In this document: positions 37,994 to 57,377 of the stretch, in pieces | How the letters are laid out: every line of letters starts with the position of its first letter | Numbering within the stretch: the stretch's first letter is position 1 | Assembly: GCF_021602155.1 (NCBI RefSeq) | Contig: NZ_BQHY01000006.1 | Location: 307,573 to 371,572, forward strand | DNA: 64,000 bases | Direction of reading: 5' to 3' | DNA from: Pseudomonas parakoreensis | Lineage (GTDB): Bacteria > Pseudomonadota > Gammaproteobacteria > Pseudomonadales > Pseudomonadaceae | Notes under the pieces: generated by a model | Seen by the model: the letters and a program-made list of their open reading frames with translations, nothing else | What the model was told of the DNA's origin: nothing | The model's database searches: none | Position numbers and translations under genes: made by a program

Positions 37994-38260
37994 TTAGACT
38001 TCCACAGCGCGTTCGAGAACATCAACCAGCGCCCAAGACTTGGTCTTGGCCATCGGACGAGTTTCACGAATAGTGACTTTGTCGCCGATGTGGCACTGAT
38101 TGGTTTCGTCGTGCGCGTGCAGCTTAGTCGAACGCTTAACGTATTTACCGTAGATCGGGTGCTTAACGCGACGCTCGATCAGAACGGTGATGGTTTTGTC
38201 CATCTTGTCGCTGACAACACGGCCAGTCAGCGTACGGACAGTTTTTTCGGCTTCAGCCAT
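37994..38260 (-). CDS. rpsQ: 30S ribosomal protein S17
   Basis: S17, 88 residues from the ATG 38260 ([20 protein letters not shown]), which matches the P. aeruginosa start; two in-frame starts just upstream overlap rpmC. It is an OB-fold 16S rRNA-binding protein and the last gene of the S10 operon. Confidence 0.97.
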   Translation of the reverse strand: MAEAEKTVRTLTGRVVSDKMDKTITVLIERRVKHPIYGKYVKRSTKLHAHDETNQCHIGDKVTIRETRPMAKTKSWALVDVLERAVEV

Positions 38261-38262
38261 GA

Positions 38263-38454
38263 TCACTTACCTGCCTGCTGGTTGAGCACAGTCTTCACGC
38301 GAGCGATGTCACGCTTAACTTGCGAGAGCAGATGAGACTGCCCCAACTGGCCAGTTGCTTTCTGCATGCGCAGATTGAACTGGTCGCGCAGCAAGCCGAG
38401 CAGTTGCTCGTTCAGCTGCTGTGCGGATTTTTCACGAAGTTCATTCGCTTTCAT
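38263..38454 (-). CDS. rpmC: 50S ribosomal protein L29
   Basis: L29, 63 residues from the ATG 38454 ([20 protein letters not shown]), at the exit-tunnel rim. Its start shares one base with the rplP stop (TGATG), so translation is coupled. Confidence 0.97.
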
Positions 38455-38867
38455 CACATCACCGTCCGTTTAACAAAGGAGGTGGCGAGCGGCAGCTTTG
38501 CAGCAGCCAGGGCGAAAGCCTCACGCGCCAGCTCTTCAGAAACACCCTCGATTTCATACAGGACTTTGCCTGGCTGAATCTGGGCAACCCAGTATTCCAC
38601 GTTACCCTTACCTTTACCCATACGAACCTCGAGAGGCTTTTTGGAGATCGGCTTGTCCGGGAATACACGGATCCAGATCTTGCCGCCACGTTTTACGTGA
38701 CGGGTCAGAGCACGACGCGCTGACTCGATCTGACGAGCGGTGAGACGACCACGAGCAACAGACTTCAGCGCGAACTCGCCGAAGCTGACTTTGCTACCGC
38801 GCAGTGCCAGACCACGGTTGTGGCCGGTCATCTGCTTGCGGAACTTCGTACGCTTAGGTTGCAACAT
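38454..38867 (-). CDS. rplP: 50S ribosomal protein L16
   Basis: L16, 137 residues, near the peptidyl-transferase centre and A-site t[23 protein letters not shown] and [19 protein letters not shown] are hallmark blocks. It lies 12 bases after rpsC. Confidence 0.98.
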
Positions 38868-38879
38868 TTGGCGTACCCC

Positions 38880-39566
38880 TTACTTAGCAGCTTTTTTACG
38901 AGGCGCTGGTGCTTGCGGCTTCAGCTCTTCTTGGCGACCACCAATTACTTCGCCTTTGAAGATCCAAACCTTTACACCGATCACACCGTAAGTGGTGTGA
39001 GCTTCGTAGTTGGCATAGTCGATGTCGGCACGCAGGGTGTGCAGTGGCACACGACCTTCGCGATACCATTCAGTACGTGCGATTTCAGCACCGCCGAGAC
39101 GACCGCTCACTTGGATTTTGATGCCTTTGGCACCAATGCGCATGGCGTTCTGTACTGCGCGCTTCATAGCGCGACGGAACATTACACGACGCTCCAGCTG
39201 CTGAGCTACGCTCTGCGCAACCAGCATACCGTCGAGCTCCGGCTTGCGGATCTCTTCGATATTGATGTGCACAGGCACACCCATTTGCTTGGTCAGGTCC
39301 TGACGCAGTTTCTCAACATCTTCACCCTTCTTCCCGATAACGATACCTGGACGAGCGGTGTGGATGGTGATGCGTGCAGTTTGAGCCGGACGATGGATAT
39401 CGATACGGCTTACGGACGCGCTTTTTAGTTTGTCTTGGAGATACTCACGCACCTTCAGATCTGCGAACAAGTAGTCCGCATAAGTCCGACCGTCTGCGTA
39501 CCAGACGGAGGTGTGCTCCTTGACGATTCCCAGGCGAATGCCAATGGGATGTACTTTCTGACCCAT
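38880..39566 (-). CDS. rpsC: 30S ribosomal protein S3
   Basis: S3, 228 residues, at the mRNA entry site with helicase function. The KH domain ([16 protein letters not shown]) and C-terminal domain are intact, ending in a Lys/Pro-rich tail. The start is ATG 39566 ([13 protein letters not shown]); upstream in-frame sequence belongs to rplV territory. Confidence 0.98.
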
Positions 39567-39579
39567 CTCTTCGACTCCG

Positions 39580-39912
39580 TTACTTGTCAGCAACCTTGAC
39601 AGTGATATGGCAAGACCGCTTGACGATGCGATCAGCACGGCCTTTGGCACGTGGCATGATGCGCTTCAGCGAACGCCCTTCGTTGACGAAAACGGTGCTG
39701 ACCTTCAGGTCATCAACGTCTGCGCCTTCGTTATGCTCGGCGTTGGCTACGGCCGACTCCAGCACTTTTTTCATGATCTCGGCGGCTTTCTTACTGCTGA
39801 AAGCCAACAGGTTGAGCGCTTCGCCCACCTTCTTCCCGCGGATCTGGTCGGCGACCAAGCGGGCTTTCTGGGCGGAGATTCGAGCGCCCGACAACTTAGC
39901 GGCTACTTCCAT
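39580..39912 (-). CDS. rplV: 50S ribosomal protein L22
   Basis: L22, 110 residues. The extended hairpin that lines the exit tunnel ([20 protein letters not shown]) is unaltered. It is 11 bases after rpsS. Confidence 0.98.
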
Positions 39913-39923
39913 TTCCTTACCCC

Positions 39924-40199
39924 TTAACGCTTGGCTTTCTTGTCAGCCACGTGCCCACGATAAGTGCGGGTACCGGCGAACTCGCCCAGTTTATGGCCAA
40001 CCATGTCTTCGTTCACAAGAACTGGGACGTGCTGACGGCCGTTGTGTACTGCAATGGTCAGACCGACCATTTGTGGCAGGATCATCGAACGACGCGACCA
40101 AGTCTTAATTGGTTTGCGATCGTTCTTTTCCGCCGCCACTTCGATCTTCTTCAGTAGGTGAAGATCAATAAAAGGACCTTTTTTCAGAGAACGTGGCAC
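39924..40199 (-). CDS. rpsS: 30S ribosomal protein S19
   Basis: S19, 91 residues, in the small-subunit head with S13. [20 protein letters not shown] and the [16 protein letters not shown] block identify it. It is 16 bases after rplB. Confidence 0.98.
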
Positions 40200-40215
40200 T
40201 GTCGTATCCCTCTAT

Positions 40216-41040
40216 TTACTTGCGACGACGGACGATCATTTTGTCGGTACGCTTATTACCACGAGTCTTCGCGCCCTTAGTCGGGAAGCCCCATGGCGAT
40301 ACCGGATGACGACCACCAGAGGTACGACCTTCACCACCACCATGTGGGTGGTCAACCGGGTTCATGGCAACACCACGAACGGTTGGGCGAACGCCACGCC
40401 AGCGTTTGGCACCAGCTTTACCCAGCGAACGCAGGCTGTGCTCGGAGTTCGAGACCTCGCCCAGGGTCGCACGGCATTCAGCCAGGACTTTACGCATTTC
40501 ACCGGAACGCAGACGCAGGGTAACGTACACGCCTTCACGAGCGATCAGCTGAGCCGAAGCACCAGCGGAACGAGCGATCTGTGCGCCTTTACCTGGCTTC
40601 AGTTCGATGCCGTGTACGGTAGAACCGACTGGAATGTTGCGCAGTTGCAGAGCGTTGCCTGGCTTGATTGGAGCCAGAGCGCCTGCGATCAGCTGGTCGC
40701 CAGCACTCACGCCTTTAGGGGCGATAATGTAGCGACGCTCGCCGTCTGCGTAGCAGAGCAGTGCGATGTGAGCGGTACGGTTTGGATCGTATTCGATACG
40801 CTCGACAGTGGCGACGATGCCATCTTTGTCGTTGCGACGGAAATCGACCATACGGTAATGCTGCTTATGACCACCACCGATGTGACGAGTGGTAATACGG
40901 CCATTGTTGTTACGACCACCAGTCTTCGATTTTTTCTCGAGCAGCGGTGCGTGAGGAGCGCCTTTGTGCAGCTCCTGGTTGACCACCTTGACCACAAAAC
41001 GGCGGCCAGGGGAAGTCGGTTTGCATTTAACGATTGCCAT
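40216..41040 (-). CDS. rplB: 50S ribosomal protein L2
   Basis: L2, 274 residues, required for subunit joining and peptidyl transfer. The conserved histidine loop [15 protein letters not shown] is present near the C-terminus, as is the RNA-binding core [14 protein letters not shown]. Confidence 0.98.
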   Translation of the reverse strand: MAIVKCKPTSPGRRFVVKVVNQELHKGAPHAPLLEKKSKTGGRNNNGRITTRHIGGGHKQHYRMVDFRRNDKDGIVATVERIEYDPNRTAHIALLCYADGERRYIIAPKGVSAGDQLIAGALAPIKPGNALQLRNIPVGSTVHGIELKPGKGAQIARSAGASAQLIAREGVYVTLRLRSGEMRKVLAECRATLGEVSNSEHSLRSLGKAGAKRWRGVRPTVRGVAMNPVDHPHGGGEGRTSGGRHPVSPWGFPTKGAKTRGNKRTDKMIVRRRK

Positions 41041-41054
41041 GATGCACCCCTTCC

Positions 41055-41354
41055 TTACTCAGCACTGCTGCTGAAATCGAGATCTTGGCCTGGCTGAAGG
41101 GAGATAACTGCCTTCTTCCAGTCATTACGCTTGCCCAGACCGCGAGCAGTGCGCTTGCTCTTACCCAGAACGTTCAGGGTAGTGACGCGCTCTACTTTCA
41201 CGCTGAACAGGCTTTCGACGGCCTTCTTGATTTCCAGCTTGGTTGCATCAGTAGCAACCTTGAAAACGAACTGGCCTTTCTTGTCTGCCAGAACCGTAGC
41301 CTTCTCGGAAACGTGCGGGCCAAGCAGAACTTTAAATACGCGTTCCTGGTTCAT
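41055..41354 (-). CDS. rplW: 50S ribosomal protein L23
   Basis: L23, 99 residues, the docking site for trigger factor and SRP at the exit tunnel. Family block is [20 protein letters not shown]. It overlaps the rplD stop by 4 bases. Confidence 0.98.
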
Positions 41355-41953
41355 CCCAGCAGCTCCTCGAATTTCTTCACGGCCGACACGGTGATCAACA
41401 CCTTGTCGTATGCGATCAGACTAACTGGATCGGAACCTTGCACGTCACGTACATCTACGTGTGGCAGGTTACGAGCAGCCAGGTACAGGTTCTGATCAAC
41501 AGCGTCCGACACGATCAGAACGTCGGTCAGGCTCATGTTGTTCAGTTTGCCCAGCAGATCTTTGGTTTTCGGAGTTTCAACAGCGAAATCCTGAACCACG
41601 ACCAGACGATCAGTACGCACCAGCTCAGCAAGGATGGAACGCATTGCTGCGCGATACATCTTCTTGTTCAGCTTCTGGGAGTGATCTTGTGGACGAGCTG
41701 CGAAAGTGGTACCGCCGCCACGCCAGATTGGGCTACGGATAGTACCGGCACGAGCACGGCCAGTACCTTTCTGACGCCATGGGCGCTTGCCGCCACCACG
41801 AACGTCGGAACGGGTCTTCTGCTGCTTGCTACCTTGACGGCCGCCGGCCATGTAGGCCACGACTGCTTGGTGAACCAGCGTCTCGTTGAATTCGCCGCCA
41901 AATGTCAGTTCGGAAACTTCGATCGCTTGAGCGTCATTTACATTTAATTGCAT
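41351..41953 (-). CDS. rplD: 50S ribosomal protein L4
   Basis: L4, 200 residues; in E. coli also the autogenous regulator of the S10 operon. The long tunnel loop ([20 protein letters not shown]) is intact. It lies 12 bases after rplC and overlaps rplW. Confidence 0.98.
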
Positions 41954-41965
41954 GTCAGCTTCCCC

Positions 41966-42601
41966 TTAACCGCGAGCCTTGGCTGCTGGACGTACAACCA
42001 GGTTGCCGCCAGTAGCGCCAGGAACAGCGCCCTTGACCAACAACAGATTGCGTTCAGCGTCCACGCGCACTACTTCCAGGGACTGCACGGTCACGCGCTC
42101 AGCGCCCATATGACCGGACATTTTTTTGCCCTTGAATACACGACCAGGAGTCTGGCACTGGCCGATAGAGCCTGGGACGCGGTGGGATACGGAGTTACCG
42201 TGGGTGTTATCTTGCCCGCGGAAATTCCAACGCTTGATCGTACCCTGGAAGCCTTTACCCTTGGACTGACCGGTTACATCAACCAGTTGACCAGCGGCGA
42301 AGATTTCAGCGTTGATCAGATCGCCAGCCTGGTACTCGCCTTCTTCAAGACGGAATTCCATGGTGGTGCGACCAGCGGCAACGTTCGCTTTAGCGAAGTG
42401 GCCAGCTTGAGCTGCTGTTACACGCGAAGCGCGACGCTCGCCGACAGTGACTTGCACTGCACGATAGCCATCGGTCTCTTCAGTTTTGAACTGGGTGACG
42501 CGATTCGGCTCGATCTCAATGACCGTGACCGGAATGGAGACACCTTCTTCGGTGAAAATACGGGTCATACCGCATTTACGACCGACTACACCAATAGTCA
42601 T
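41966..42601 (-). CDS. rplC: 50S ribosomal protein L3
   Basis: L3, 211 residues from the ATG 42601 ([16 protein letters not shown]), one of the first proteins to bind 23S rRNA. The central extension [19 protein letters not shown] and its methylated-Gln region are visible. An 80-base gap separates it from rpsJ. Confidence 0.98.
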   Translation of the reverse strand: MTIGVVGRKCGMTRIFTEEGVSIPVTVIEIEPNRVTQFKTEETDGYRAVQVTVGERRASRVTAAQAGHFAKANVAAGRTTMEFRLEEGEYQAGDLINAEIFAAGQLVDVTGQSKGKGFQGTIKRWNFRGQDNTHGNSVSHRVPGSIGQCQTPGRVFKGKKMSGHMGAERVTVQSLEVVRVDAERNLLLVKGAVPGATGGNLVVRPAAKARG

Positions 42602-42681
42602 GTTGTAAACCTCATGAGTGTACGGGGCTTTCACCCGCTATGGCCGCCCATTTCAGAGCGTTACACGACCAAGACCGAGTC

Positions 42682-42993
42682 TTAGCCGAGGCTGATCTGC
42701 ACTTCCACACCGGCCGCAAGATCAAGCTTCATAAGTGCATCAACGGTTTTATCCGTTGGCTGGACGATGTCCAGAACGCGCTTATGAGTGCGGATTTCGT
42801 ACTGGTCACGCGCGTCTTTGTTGACGTGCGGGGAAACCAGAACGGTGAACCGCTCTTTACGGGTAGGCAGTGGAATTGGACCACGCACTTGAGCACCAGT
42901 ACGTTTCGCGGTTTCCACGATTTCCTGGGTTGATTGGTCGATCAGGCGATGGTCGAAAGCCTTCAACCTGATACGGATTTGCTGATTTTGCAT
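42682..42993 (-). CDS. rpsJ: 30S ribosomal protein S10 (NusE)
   Basis: S10, 103 residues, both a ribosomal protein and the NusB partner in antitermination. [20 protein letters not shown] is the family N-terminus. It is the first gene of the S10 operon and follows a near-consensus promoter and a short leader. Confidence 0.98.
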
Positions 42994-43055
42994 TGGATTT
43001 CAGACTCCGGCTGCTATTCCCACCGGGCGCAATACGCCCGTTAAAAGGAGGCGCA

Positions 43056-43084
43056 ATTCTATAGACGCCCCAGATAGGTGTCAA
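43056..43084 (-). promoter_or_regulatory. S10 operon promoter
   Basis: On the minus strand TTGACA (43084-43079) and TAGAAT (43061-43056) with a 17-bp spacer, close to the sigma-70 consensus, about 65 bases before rpsJ. The short leader contains GGGCG...CGCCC pairing near 43025-43040. Confidence 0.85.
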
Positions 43085-43088
43085 CCCA

Positions 43089-43121
43089 ATAAAAAAGCCC
43101 CCGCTGAGCGGGGGCTTTTTC
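43089..43121 (-). terminator. Terminator after tufB
   Basis: AAAAAGCCCCCGCT and AGCGGGGGCTTTTTT form a stem with T6 on the minus strand. It ends the str operon only a few bases before the -35 box of the S10 promoter. Confidence 0.92.
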
Positions 43122-43151
43122 AATTCATCAAGCAGACTCTATAAAAGAGAA

Positions 43152-44345
43152 TTACTCGATGATTTTGGCTACGACGCCAGCGCCGACGGTACGACCGCCT
43201 TCACGGATAGCGAAACGCAGACCGTCTTCCATCGCGATGGTTTTGATCAGGGTAACAGTCATCTGAATGTTGTCACCTGGCATTACCATTTCAACGCCTT
43301 CTGGCAGCTCGCAGTTACCAGTCACGTCAGTAGTACGGAAGTAGAACTGTGGACGGTAGCCTTTGAAGAACGGAGTATGACGACCGCCTTCTTCCTTGCT
43401 CAGAACGTAAACTTCTGCGGTGAACTTGGTGTGCGGCTTAACCGAACCTGGCTTGACCAGAACCTGACCACGCTCAACGTCGTCACGCTTGGTACCACGC
43501 AGCAGAACGCCGCAGTTCTCACCAGCACGACCTTCGTCGAGCAGCTTGCGGAACATCTCAACACCGGTGCAGGTGGTGGTGGTGGTGTCACGCAGACCAA
43601 CGATTTCCAGTGCATCTTGAACGCGAACGATACCGCGCTCGATACGACCAGTCACAACAGTACCGCGACCCGAGATCGAGAATACGTCTTCGATTGGCAT
43701 CAGGAATGGCTTGTCGATCATACGAACTGGTTCTGGGATGTAGCTGTCCAGAGTTTCAACCAGCTTCTTGACGGCAGTGGTGCCCATCTCGTTGTCGTCT
43801 TTGCCTTCCAGCGCCATACGAGCCGAACCGATGATGATTGGGGTGTCATCGCCCGGGAAGTCGTAGGTGGACAGCAGGTCGCGAACTTCCATCTCAACCA
43901 GTTCCAGCAGCTCAGCGTCGTCTACCAGGTCAGCCTTGTTCAGGAAAACCACGATGTACGGAACGCCTACCTGACGGGACAGCAGGATGTGCTCACGGGT
44001 TTGTGGCATCGGACCATCAGCGGCCGAGCAAACCAGGATAGCGCCGTCCATTTGAGCAGCACCGGTGATCATGTTCTTCACATAGTCAGCGTGACCTGGG
44101 CAGTCAACGTGAGCGTAGTGACGAATGTTCGAGTTGTACTCAACGTGCGCGGTGTTGATGGTGATACCGCGAGCTTTTTCTTCTGGAGCGCTGTCGATCT
44201 TGTCGAATTCAACTACGGCCGAACCGAAAACTTCGGAGCAGACGCGAGTCAGAGCAGCGGTCAGAGTGGTTTTACCGTGGTCAACGTGACCGATGGTGCC
44301 AACGTTGACGTGCGGTAGGGAACGATCAAATTTTTCTTTAGCCAC
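43152..44345 (-). CDS. tufB: Elongation factor Tu (copy downstream of fusA)
   Basis: EF-Tu, 397 residues, the GTPase that delivers aminoacyl-tRNA. GTP motifs [17 protein letters not shown] and NKAD are intact. The start codon is GTG at 44345 (the other copy uses ATG). The protein is identical to the second copy at 59708-60901, and the DNA appears identical from about 43177 to 44291, differing only at the two ends. It is last in the str operon (rpsL-rpsG-fusA-tuf). The tufA/tufB naming between copies is arbitrary in Pseudomonas. Confidence 0.97.
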   Translation of the reverse strand: MAKEKFDRSLPHVNVGTIGHVDHGKTTLTAALTRVCSEVFGSAVVEFDKIDSAPEEKARGITINTAHVEYNSNIRHYAHVDCPGHADYVKNMITGAAQMDGAILVCSAADGPMPQTREHILLSRQVGVPYIVVFLNKADLVDDAELLELVEMEVRDLLSTYDFPGDDTPIIIGSARMALEGKDDNEMGTTAVKKLVETLDSYIPEPVRMIDKPFLMPIEDVFSISGRGTVVTGRIERGIVRVQDALEIVGLRDTTTTTCTGVEMFRKLLDEGRAGENCGVLLRGTKRDDVERGQVLVKPGSVKPHTKFTAEVYVLSKEEGGRHTPFFKGYRPQFYFRTTDVTGNCELPEGVEMVMPGDNIQMTVTLIKTIAMEDGLRFAIREGGRTVGAGVVAKIIE

Positions 44346-44376
44346 GACAATTAACTCCTAGCCTAAAGGGGCTGAA

Positions 44377-46482
44377 TCAGCCTTGTTTTTTGGTTACGGA
44401 TTCGACGATGTGCGACGGAGCCGTATCGTATTTTTTGAATTCCATAGAGTAGCTTGCGCGACCCTGGGACATGGAACGAACGTCGGTCGCATAACCGAAC
44501 ATCTCACCCAGTGGAACCTCGGCACGGATAACCTTGCCGGACACTGTGTCTTCCATACCCTGGATCATGCCGCGACGACGGTTAAGGTCGCCCATTACAT
44601 CACCCATATAGTCTTCAGGCGTAACAACCTCTACCGCCATGATCGGCTCGAGCAACTCACCACCACCCTTCTGGGCCAGTTGCTTGGTCGCCATGGAAGC
44701 AGCCACTTTAAACGCCATCTCGTTGGAGTCGACGTCGTGGTAAGAACCATCGAACACGGTAGCCTTCAGGCCGATCAGCGGATAGCCGGCAACAACGCCG
44801 TTCTTCATCTGCTCTTCGATACCCTTCTGGATAGCCGGGATGTATTCCTTAGGAACCACACCACCTACTACTTCGTTCAGGAATTGCAGACCTTCCTGAC
44901 CTTCGTCAGCAGGAGCAAAACGGATCCAGCAGTGACCGAACTGGCCGCGACCGCCGGACTGGCGAACGAACTTGCCTTCGATTTCGCAGTTCTTCGTGAT
45001 GCGCTCACGGTACGAAACTTGAGGCTTGCCGATGTTGGCTTCGACGTTGAACTCACGGCGCATCCGGTCAACCAGGATGTCCAGGTGCAGCTCGCCCATG
45101 CCGGAGATGATCGTCTGACCAGTCTCTTCATCAGTCTTAACGCGGAAAGACGGGTCTTCCTGAGCCAGTTTGCCCAGTGCGATACCCATTTTTTCCTGGT
45201 CATCCTTGGTCTTAGGCTCTACGGCAACCGAAATAACCGGCTCCGGGAAGTCCATACGAACCAGGATGATTGGCTTGTCAGCGTTGCAGAGGGTTTCACC
45301 AGTGGTGACGTCCTTCATGCCGATCAGGGCCGCGATGTCGCCAGCGCGCACTTCCTTGATCTCTTCACGGGCGTTTGCGTGCATTTGCACCATACGACCC
45401 ACGCGCTCTTTCTTGCCTTTAACCGAGTTGATCACACCGTCGCCGGAGTTCAACACGCCCGAGTAAACACGGACGAAGGTCAAGGTACCCACGAATGGGT
45501 CAGTAGCGATTTTGAACGCCAGTGCCGCGAACGGCTCGTCGTCACTTGCGTGACGCTCCATTTCCTCTTCCTCGTTATCAGGGTTGGAGCCCTTGATCGC
45601 AGGAATGTCGGTTGGAGCAGGCAGGAAGTCGATAACGGCGTCGAGAACCAGGGGAACGCCCTTGTTCTTGAACGAAGAACCGCACACAGCCAGAACGATT
45701 TCGCCAGCGATAGTGCGCTGACGCAGAGCAGCCTTGATCTCTTCGATCGACAGCTCTTCACCTTCCAGGTACTTGTTCATCAGCTCTTCACTGGCTTCGG
45801 CCGCAGCCTCAACCATGTTGCTGCGCCACTCAGTAGCCAGCTCGAGCATGTCCGCAGGGATTTCCTTGCGAACAGGAACCATACCCTTGTCAGAGTCGTT
45901 CCAGTAAACAGCCTGCATGTTGATCAGGTCGATCTGGCCCTGGAAGTTGTCTTCCGAACCGATAGCCAGCTGGATCGGCACCGGAGTGTGACCCAGACGC
46001 TGTTTGATCTGACCGATCACGCGCAGGAAGTTGGCACCAGCACGGTCCATCTTGTTTACGTAAACAAGACGTGGAACGCCGTATTTGTTGGCTTGACGCC
46101 ATACGGTTTCCGACTGAGGCTCAACACCCGAGGTACCGCAGAATACAACCACAGCGCCGTCGAGTACGCGCAGGGAACGCTCAACTTCAATGGTGAAGTC
46201 TACGTGGCCCGGGGTATCGATGACGTTGAAGCGGTGTTCGTGAGGATACTGCTTCTCGGAACCTTTCCAGAAGGCGGTGATGGCAGCAGAAGTAATGGTA
46301 ATACCACGCTCCTGCTCCTGCACCATCCAGTCTGTGGTCGCGGCGCCGTCATGCACCTCGCCCATTTTGTGACTTTTGCCAGTGTAAAAAAGGACGCGCT
46401 CGGTGGTGGTGGTTTTACCAGCATCCACGTGAGCGACGATACCGATGTTACGGTAGCGACTAATCGGAGTAGTACGAGCCAT
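44377..46482 (-). CDS. fusA: Elongation factor G
   Basis: EF-G, 701 residues, the translocase GTPase of translation. [15 protein letters not shown] (P-loop), DTPGHVDFT and NKMD are the GTP-binding motifs; domains II-V follow, including [14 protein letters not shown]. It sits between rpsG and tuf in the str operon, 30 bases after rpsG. Confidence 0.98.
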   Translation of the reverse strand: MARTTPISRYRNIGIVAHVDAGKTTTTERVLFYTGKSHKMGEVHDGAATTDWMVQEQERGITITSAAITAFWKGSEKQYPHEHRFNVIDTPGHVDFTIEVERSLRVLDGAVVVFCGTSGVEPQSETVWRQANKYGVPRLVYVNKMDRAGANFLRVIGQIKQRLGHTPVPIQLAIGSEDNFQGQIDLINMQAVYWNDSDKGMVPVRKEIPADMLELATEWRSNMVEAAAEASEELMNKYLEGEELSIEEIKAALRQRTIAGEIVLAVCGSSFKNKGVPLVLDAVIDFLPAPTDIPAIKGSNPDNEEEEMERHASDDEPFAALAFKIATDPFVGTLTFVRVYSGVLNSGDGVINSVKGKKERVGRMVQMHANAREEIKEVRAGDIAALIGMKDVTTGETLCNADKPIILVRMDFPEPVISVAVEPKTKDDQEKMGIALGKLAQEDPSFRVKTDEETGQTIISGMGELHLDILVDRMRREFNVEANIGKPQVSYRERITKNCEIEGKFVRQSGGRGQFGHCWIRFAPADEGQEGLQFLNEVVGGVVPKEYIPAIQKGIEEQMKNGVVAGYPLIGLKATVFDGSYHDVDSNEMAFKVAASMATKQLAQKGGGELLEPIMAVEVVTPEDYMGDVMGDLNRRRGMIQGMEDTVSGKVIRAEVPLGEMFGYATDVRSMSQGRASYSMEFKKYDTAPSHIVESVTKKQG

Positions 46483-46512
46483 AAAGCCCTCGCAAAATTA
46501 GTGAAGCTAAAA

Positions 46513-46986
46513 TTAGAAGCGGTAGTGCGAGAAAGCTTTGTTGGCTTCGGCCATACGGTGCACGTCTTCACGCTTCTTAACAGCAGCACCTTTACCTTCA
46601 GCAGCATCCAGCAGTTCGCCAGCCAAGCGCAGAGCCATAGACTTCTCGCCACGCTTACGTGCGAAGTCTACCAACCAGCGCATTGCCAGAGCGTTACGGC
46701 GGGAAGGACGAACCTCGACCGGGACCTGGTAAGTAGCACCACCAACGCGGCGCGACTTCACTTCGACCAGCGGAGCGATGGCGTCGAGTGCTTTTTCGAA
46801 GAGTTCCAGGGGATCGGTGCCGGCCTTACGAGCCTTCACGGTTTCCAGGGCACCATAAACGATACGCTCGGCAACGGCTTTCTTGCCGCTTTCCATAACG
46901 TGGTTCATGAATTTGGCGAGGATCTGGCTTCCGTATTTCGGATCGTCCAGAATCTCACGCTTTGCTGCTACGCGACGTCTTGGCAT
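46513..46986 (-). CDS. rpsG: 30S ribosomal protein S7
   Basis: S7, 157 residues, which nucleates the 30S head; in E. coli it represses the str operon. [20 protein letters not shown] and [19 protein letters not shown] are signature blocks. A 107-base gap separates it from rpsL. Confidence 0.98.
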   Translation of the reverse strand: MPRRRVAAKREILDDPKYGSQILAKFMNHVMESGKKAVAERIVYGALETVKARKAGTDPLELFEKALDAIAPLVEVKSRRVGGATYQVPVEVRPSRRNALAMRWLVDFARKRGEKSMALRLAGELLDAAEGKGAAVKKREDVHRMAEANKAFSHYRF

Positions 46987-47093
46987 GATAAGCCCTCAAG
47001 CGGTCTTCAGGTTAGTTCGGGACAGATCCAGTGGATGCAAGCCCGACCTTACTCTTATCGACTCAATAAAATGAAAATCTGCAAAACGGCCGA

Positions 47094-47465
47094 TTACTTC
47101 GGACGCTTGGTACCGTACTTCGAACGACCCTGGTTACGGCCTTTAACGCCGGAAGTATCCAAGGAGCCGCGAACGGTGTGGTAACGAACACCTGGCAAGT
47201 CTTTTACACGACCGCCGCGGATCAGTACCACGCTGTGCTCTTGCAGGTTGTGGCCTTCACCACCGATGTACGAGGAAACCTCGAAACCGTTGGTCAGACG
47301 CACACGGCATACTTTACGCAGTGCCGAGTTAGGTTTTTTCGGCGTAGTGGTGTACACACGGGTGCACACGCCACGACGTTGCGGGCAGTTCTGCAGCGCA
47401 GGTACGTCGGATTTCTCGACGATACGCTTACGCGGCTGACGTACCAGCTGGTTGATAGTTGCCAT
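47094..47465 (-). CDS. rpsL: 30S ribosomal protein S12
   Basis: S12, 123 residues, at the decoding centre. The streptomycin-determining lysines are wild type ([11 protein letters not shown] for Lys43 and [12 protein letters not shown] for Lys88), so no target resistance is predicted. It is the first gene of the str operon with its own promoter upstream. Confidence 0.98.
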
Positions 47466-47556
47466 CTACTAGCTCCACTGTTGTCTTGCGACGCTATTGT
47501 CTTGCAAGAAAAGCAAAATGACAGGAACGGATTCCCGCCAAATTTAGGGGATCAAG

Positions 47557-47585
47557 AGTCTAAAGAGGATCTTGCCCCCAGTCAA
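47557..47585 (-). promoter_or_regulatory. rpsL (str operon) promoter
   Basis: Minus-strand TTGACT (47585-47580) and TAGACT (47562-47557) with a 17-bp spacer lie about 90 bases before the rpsL start, in the 215-base gap after rpoC. I see no strong terminator for rpoC in the same gap. Confidence 0.75.
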
Positions 47586-47680
47586 GGCAAGGCCCCGACC
47601 ACCCCGCCCGTCGAACCTTGACAATTTGTCTCGATTCGACGAACGGAGCGATCAGGGCCTCAGCTTATTTACCGCAGAAC

Positions 47681-51880
<4,200 letters not shown>

Positions 51881-51943
51881 GGCCTTTCCTCCTGGCGGAG
51901 CAGAGAGCGGGCAGTCCTGCCCCGCTCTCGATCGCGTCACGTG

Positions 51944-56017
<4,074 letters not shown>

Positions 56018-56161
56018 CAGCGTTCCCCAGCTTGGTCACCTGCTTGTTTGGCCCCTCCCGACGGGAGCAGCCAGAAAATCGTGCAAACCCCATGGTTTGC
56101 GCCACCGCATCGGGTGGTTACAGCGCCTTTATCAGCACCGACCCAGTCGGCTGCCAATAAC

Positions 56162-56192
56162 GGAAAAAGGCCGGTGGCAAGAGCCACCAGCC
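56162..56192 (-). terminator. rplL-rpoB attenuator
   Basis: Minus-strand GCTGGTGGC-TCTT-GCCACCGGC followed by CTTTTT, in the 221-base rplL-rpoB gap. A partial terminator at this place is well known in E. coli, where it makes rpoBC less abundant than L7/L12. A second short hairpin (CTCCCGTCGGGAG) lies nearer rpoB. Confidence 0.75.
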
Positions 56193-56238
56193 ATCAGCCT
56201 GTCGCTTGACGCTCGGGCTGGAGGAGCAAAGTCGATAC

Positions 56239-56604
56239 TTATTTCAGCTCGACTTTAGCGCCTGCTTCTTCCAGCTTCTTCTTAGCGTCTTCAGCAGCTT
56301 CTTTCGAAACGCCTTCAGCTACAACCTGAGGAGCGCCATCTACTTTCTCTTTGGCTTCTTTCAGGCCCAGACCGGTCAGTTCACGAACTGCCTTGATCAC
56401 GTTTACTTTCTTCTCGCCGGCTTCAACCAGAACAACGTTGAACTCGGTTTGCTCTTCAACAGCAGCAGCAGCTACAGCTGGGCCAGCCGAAGCGGCAGCA
56501 GCGGTAACGCCGAAGGTTTCTTCCATCGCTTTGATCAGCTCAACGATTTCCACTACGGATTTCTGGCCGATTGCTTCGATGATTTGTTCGTTAGTCAGAG
56601 ACAT
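56239..56604 (-). CDS. rplL: 50S ribosomal protein L7/L12
   Basis: L7/L12, 121 residues, the multicopy stalk protein that recruits translation GTPases. It has the N-terminal dimerisation helices, an Ala-rich hinge (about 36-52) and the globular factor-binding domain ([20 protein letters not shown]). It lies 74 bases after rplJ. Confidence 0.98.
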   Translation of the reverse strand: MSLTNEQIIEAIGQKSVVEIVELIKAMEETFGVTAAAASAGPAVAAAAVEEQTEFNVVLVEAGEKKVNVIKAVRELTGLGLKEAKEKVDGAPQVVAEGVSKEAAEDAKKKLEEAGAKVELK

Positions 56605-56678
56605 GACTCAATTCCTGAATTGGGGGACGGCCTACGCGACCATCGAAATAAACAAAAAACGCGAGAAGTCGACGAGCC

Positions 56679-57179
56679 TTAGGCTGCGGCAGCTTCTTTC
56701 TGGTCGCGAATTGCCGCCAGAGTACGAGCCAATTTGCTGGTAGCGCCTTGAATCACGCTCATCAGCTGAGAAATTGCTTCGTCACGGGTCGGCAGAGTTG
56801 CCAGTACGTCGATCTGATTAGCTGCGAGGAACTTGCCCTCGAACGCAGCTGCCTTGATCTCGAACTTGTCCTGACCCTTGGCAAACTCTTTGAAGATACG
56901 GGCAGCAGCGCCCGGATGTTCGTTCGAGAATGCAATCAGGGTCGGGCCGGTGAACACGTCGTTGAGGACACTGTATTCAGTGTCAGCAACAGCGCGCTTG
57001 AGCAGGGTGTTACGTACAACACGTACGTAAACGCCAGCTTCACGAGCCTCTTTACGGAGTCCGGTCATTGCGCCTACTGTTACGCCACGGGCATCAACCA
57101 CGACAGCGGACAGAGCGACTTTGGCAGCCTCGTTGACTTCAGCGACGATGGCCTTCTTGTCTTCGAGATTAATTGCCAC
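56679..57179 (-). CDS. rplJ: 50S ribosomal protein L10
   Basis: L10, 166 residues, the base of the stalk; its C-terminal helix holds L7/L12 dimers. The L10-L12 complex represses its own mRNA in E. coli through the leader, which is also visible here. Confidence 0.98.
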   Translation of the reverse strand: MAINLEDKKAIVAEVNEAAKVALSAVVVDARGVTVGAMTGLRKEAREAGVYVRVVRNTLLKRAVADTEYSVLNDVFTGPTLIAFSNEHPGAAARIFKEFAKGQDKFEIKAAAFEGKFLAANQIDVLATLPTRDEAISQLMSVIQGATSKLARTLAAIRDQKEAAAA

Positions 57180-57249
57180 GGGTTTAACTCCTGCTTGTTA
57201 CCGTTTCACTCGGTCGAAACCGAATGTCGTTTTGGTGTCTGATTCGGTA

Positions 57250-57310
57250 AGGAACCGGGAGCACCATCTGCGTAGGCTTATGGTTTAAGACTTGCGTCGC
57301 CTACGGTCTT
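57250..57310 (-). promoter_or_regulatory. L10 leader (autoregulatory mRNA element)
   Basis: In the 198-base gap before rplJ the minus strand has CGTAGGC (57305-57299) pairing with GCCTACG (57277-57271), followed by AGATGGTGCTCC. This stem with adjacent GGTGCTCC bulge region matches the L10(L12)4-binding leader of the rplJL mRNA. Confidence 0.6.
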
Positions 57311-57377
57311 GGATAGCCCCCGCCAGGCAGGGACCCCAATCTTTCAATTGGCGCAATCAAACGCGCCAATCTTTGTC

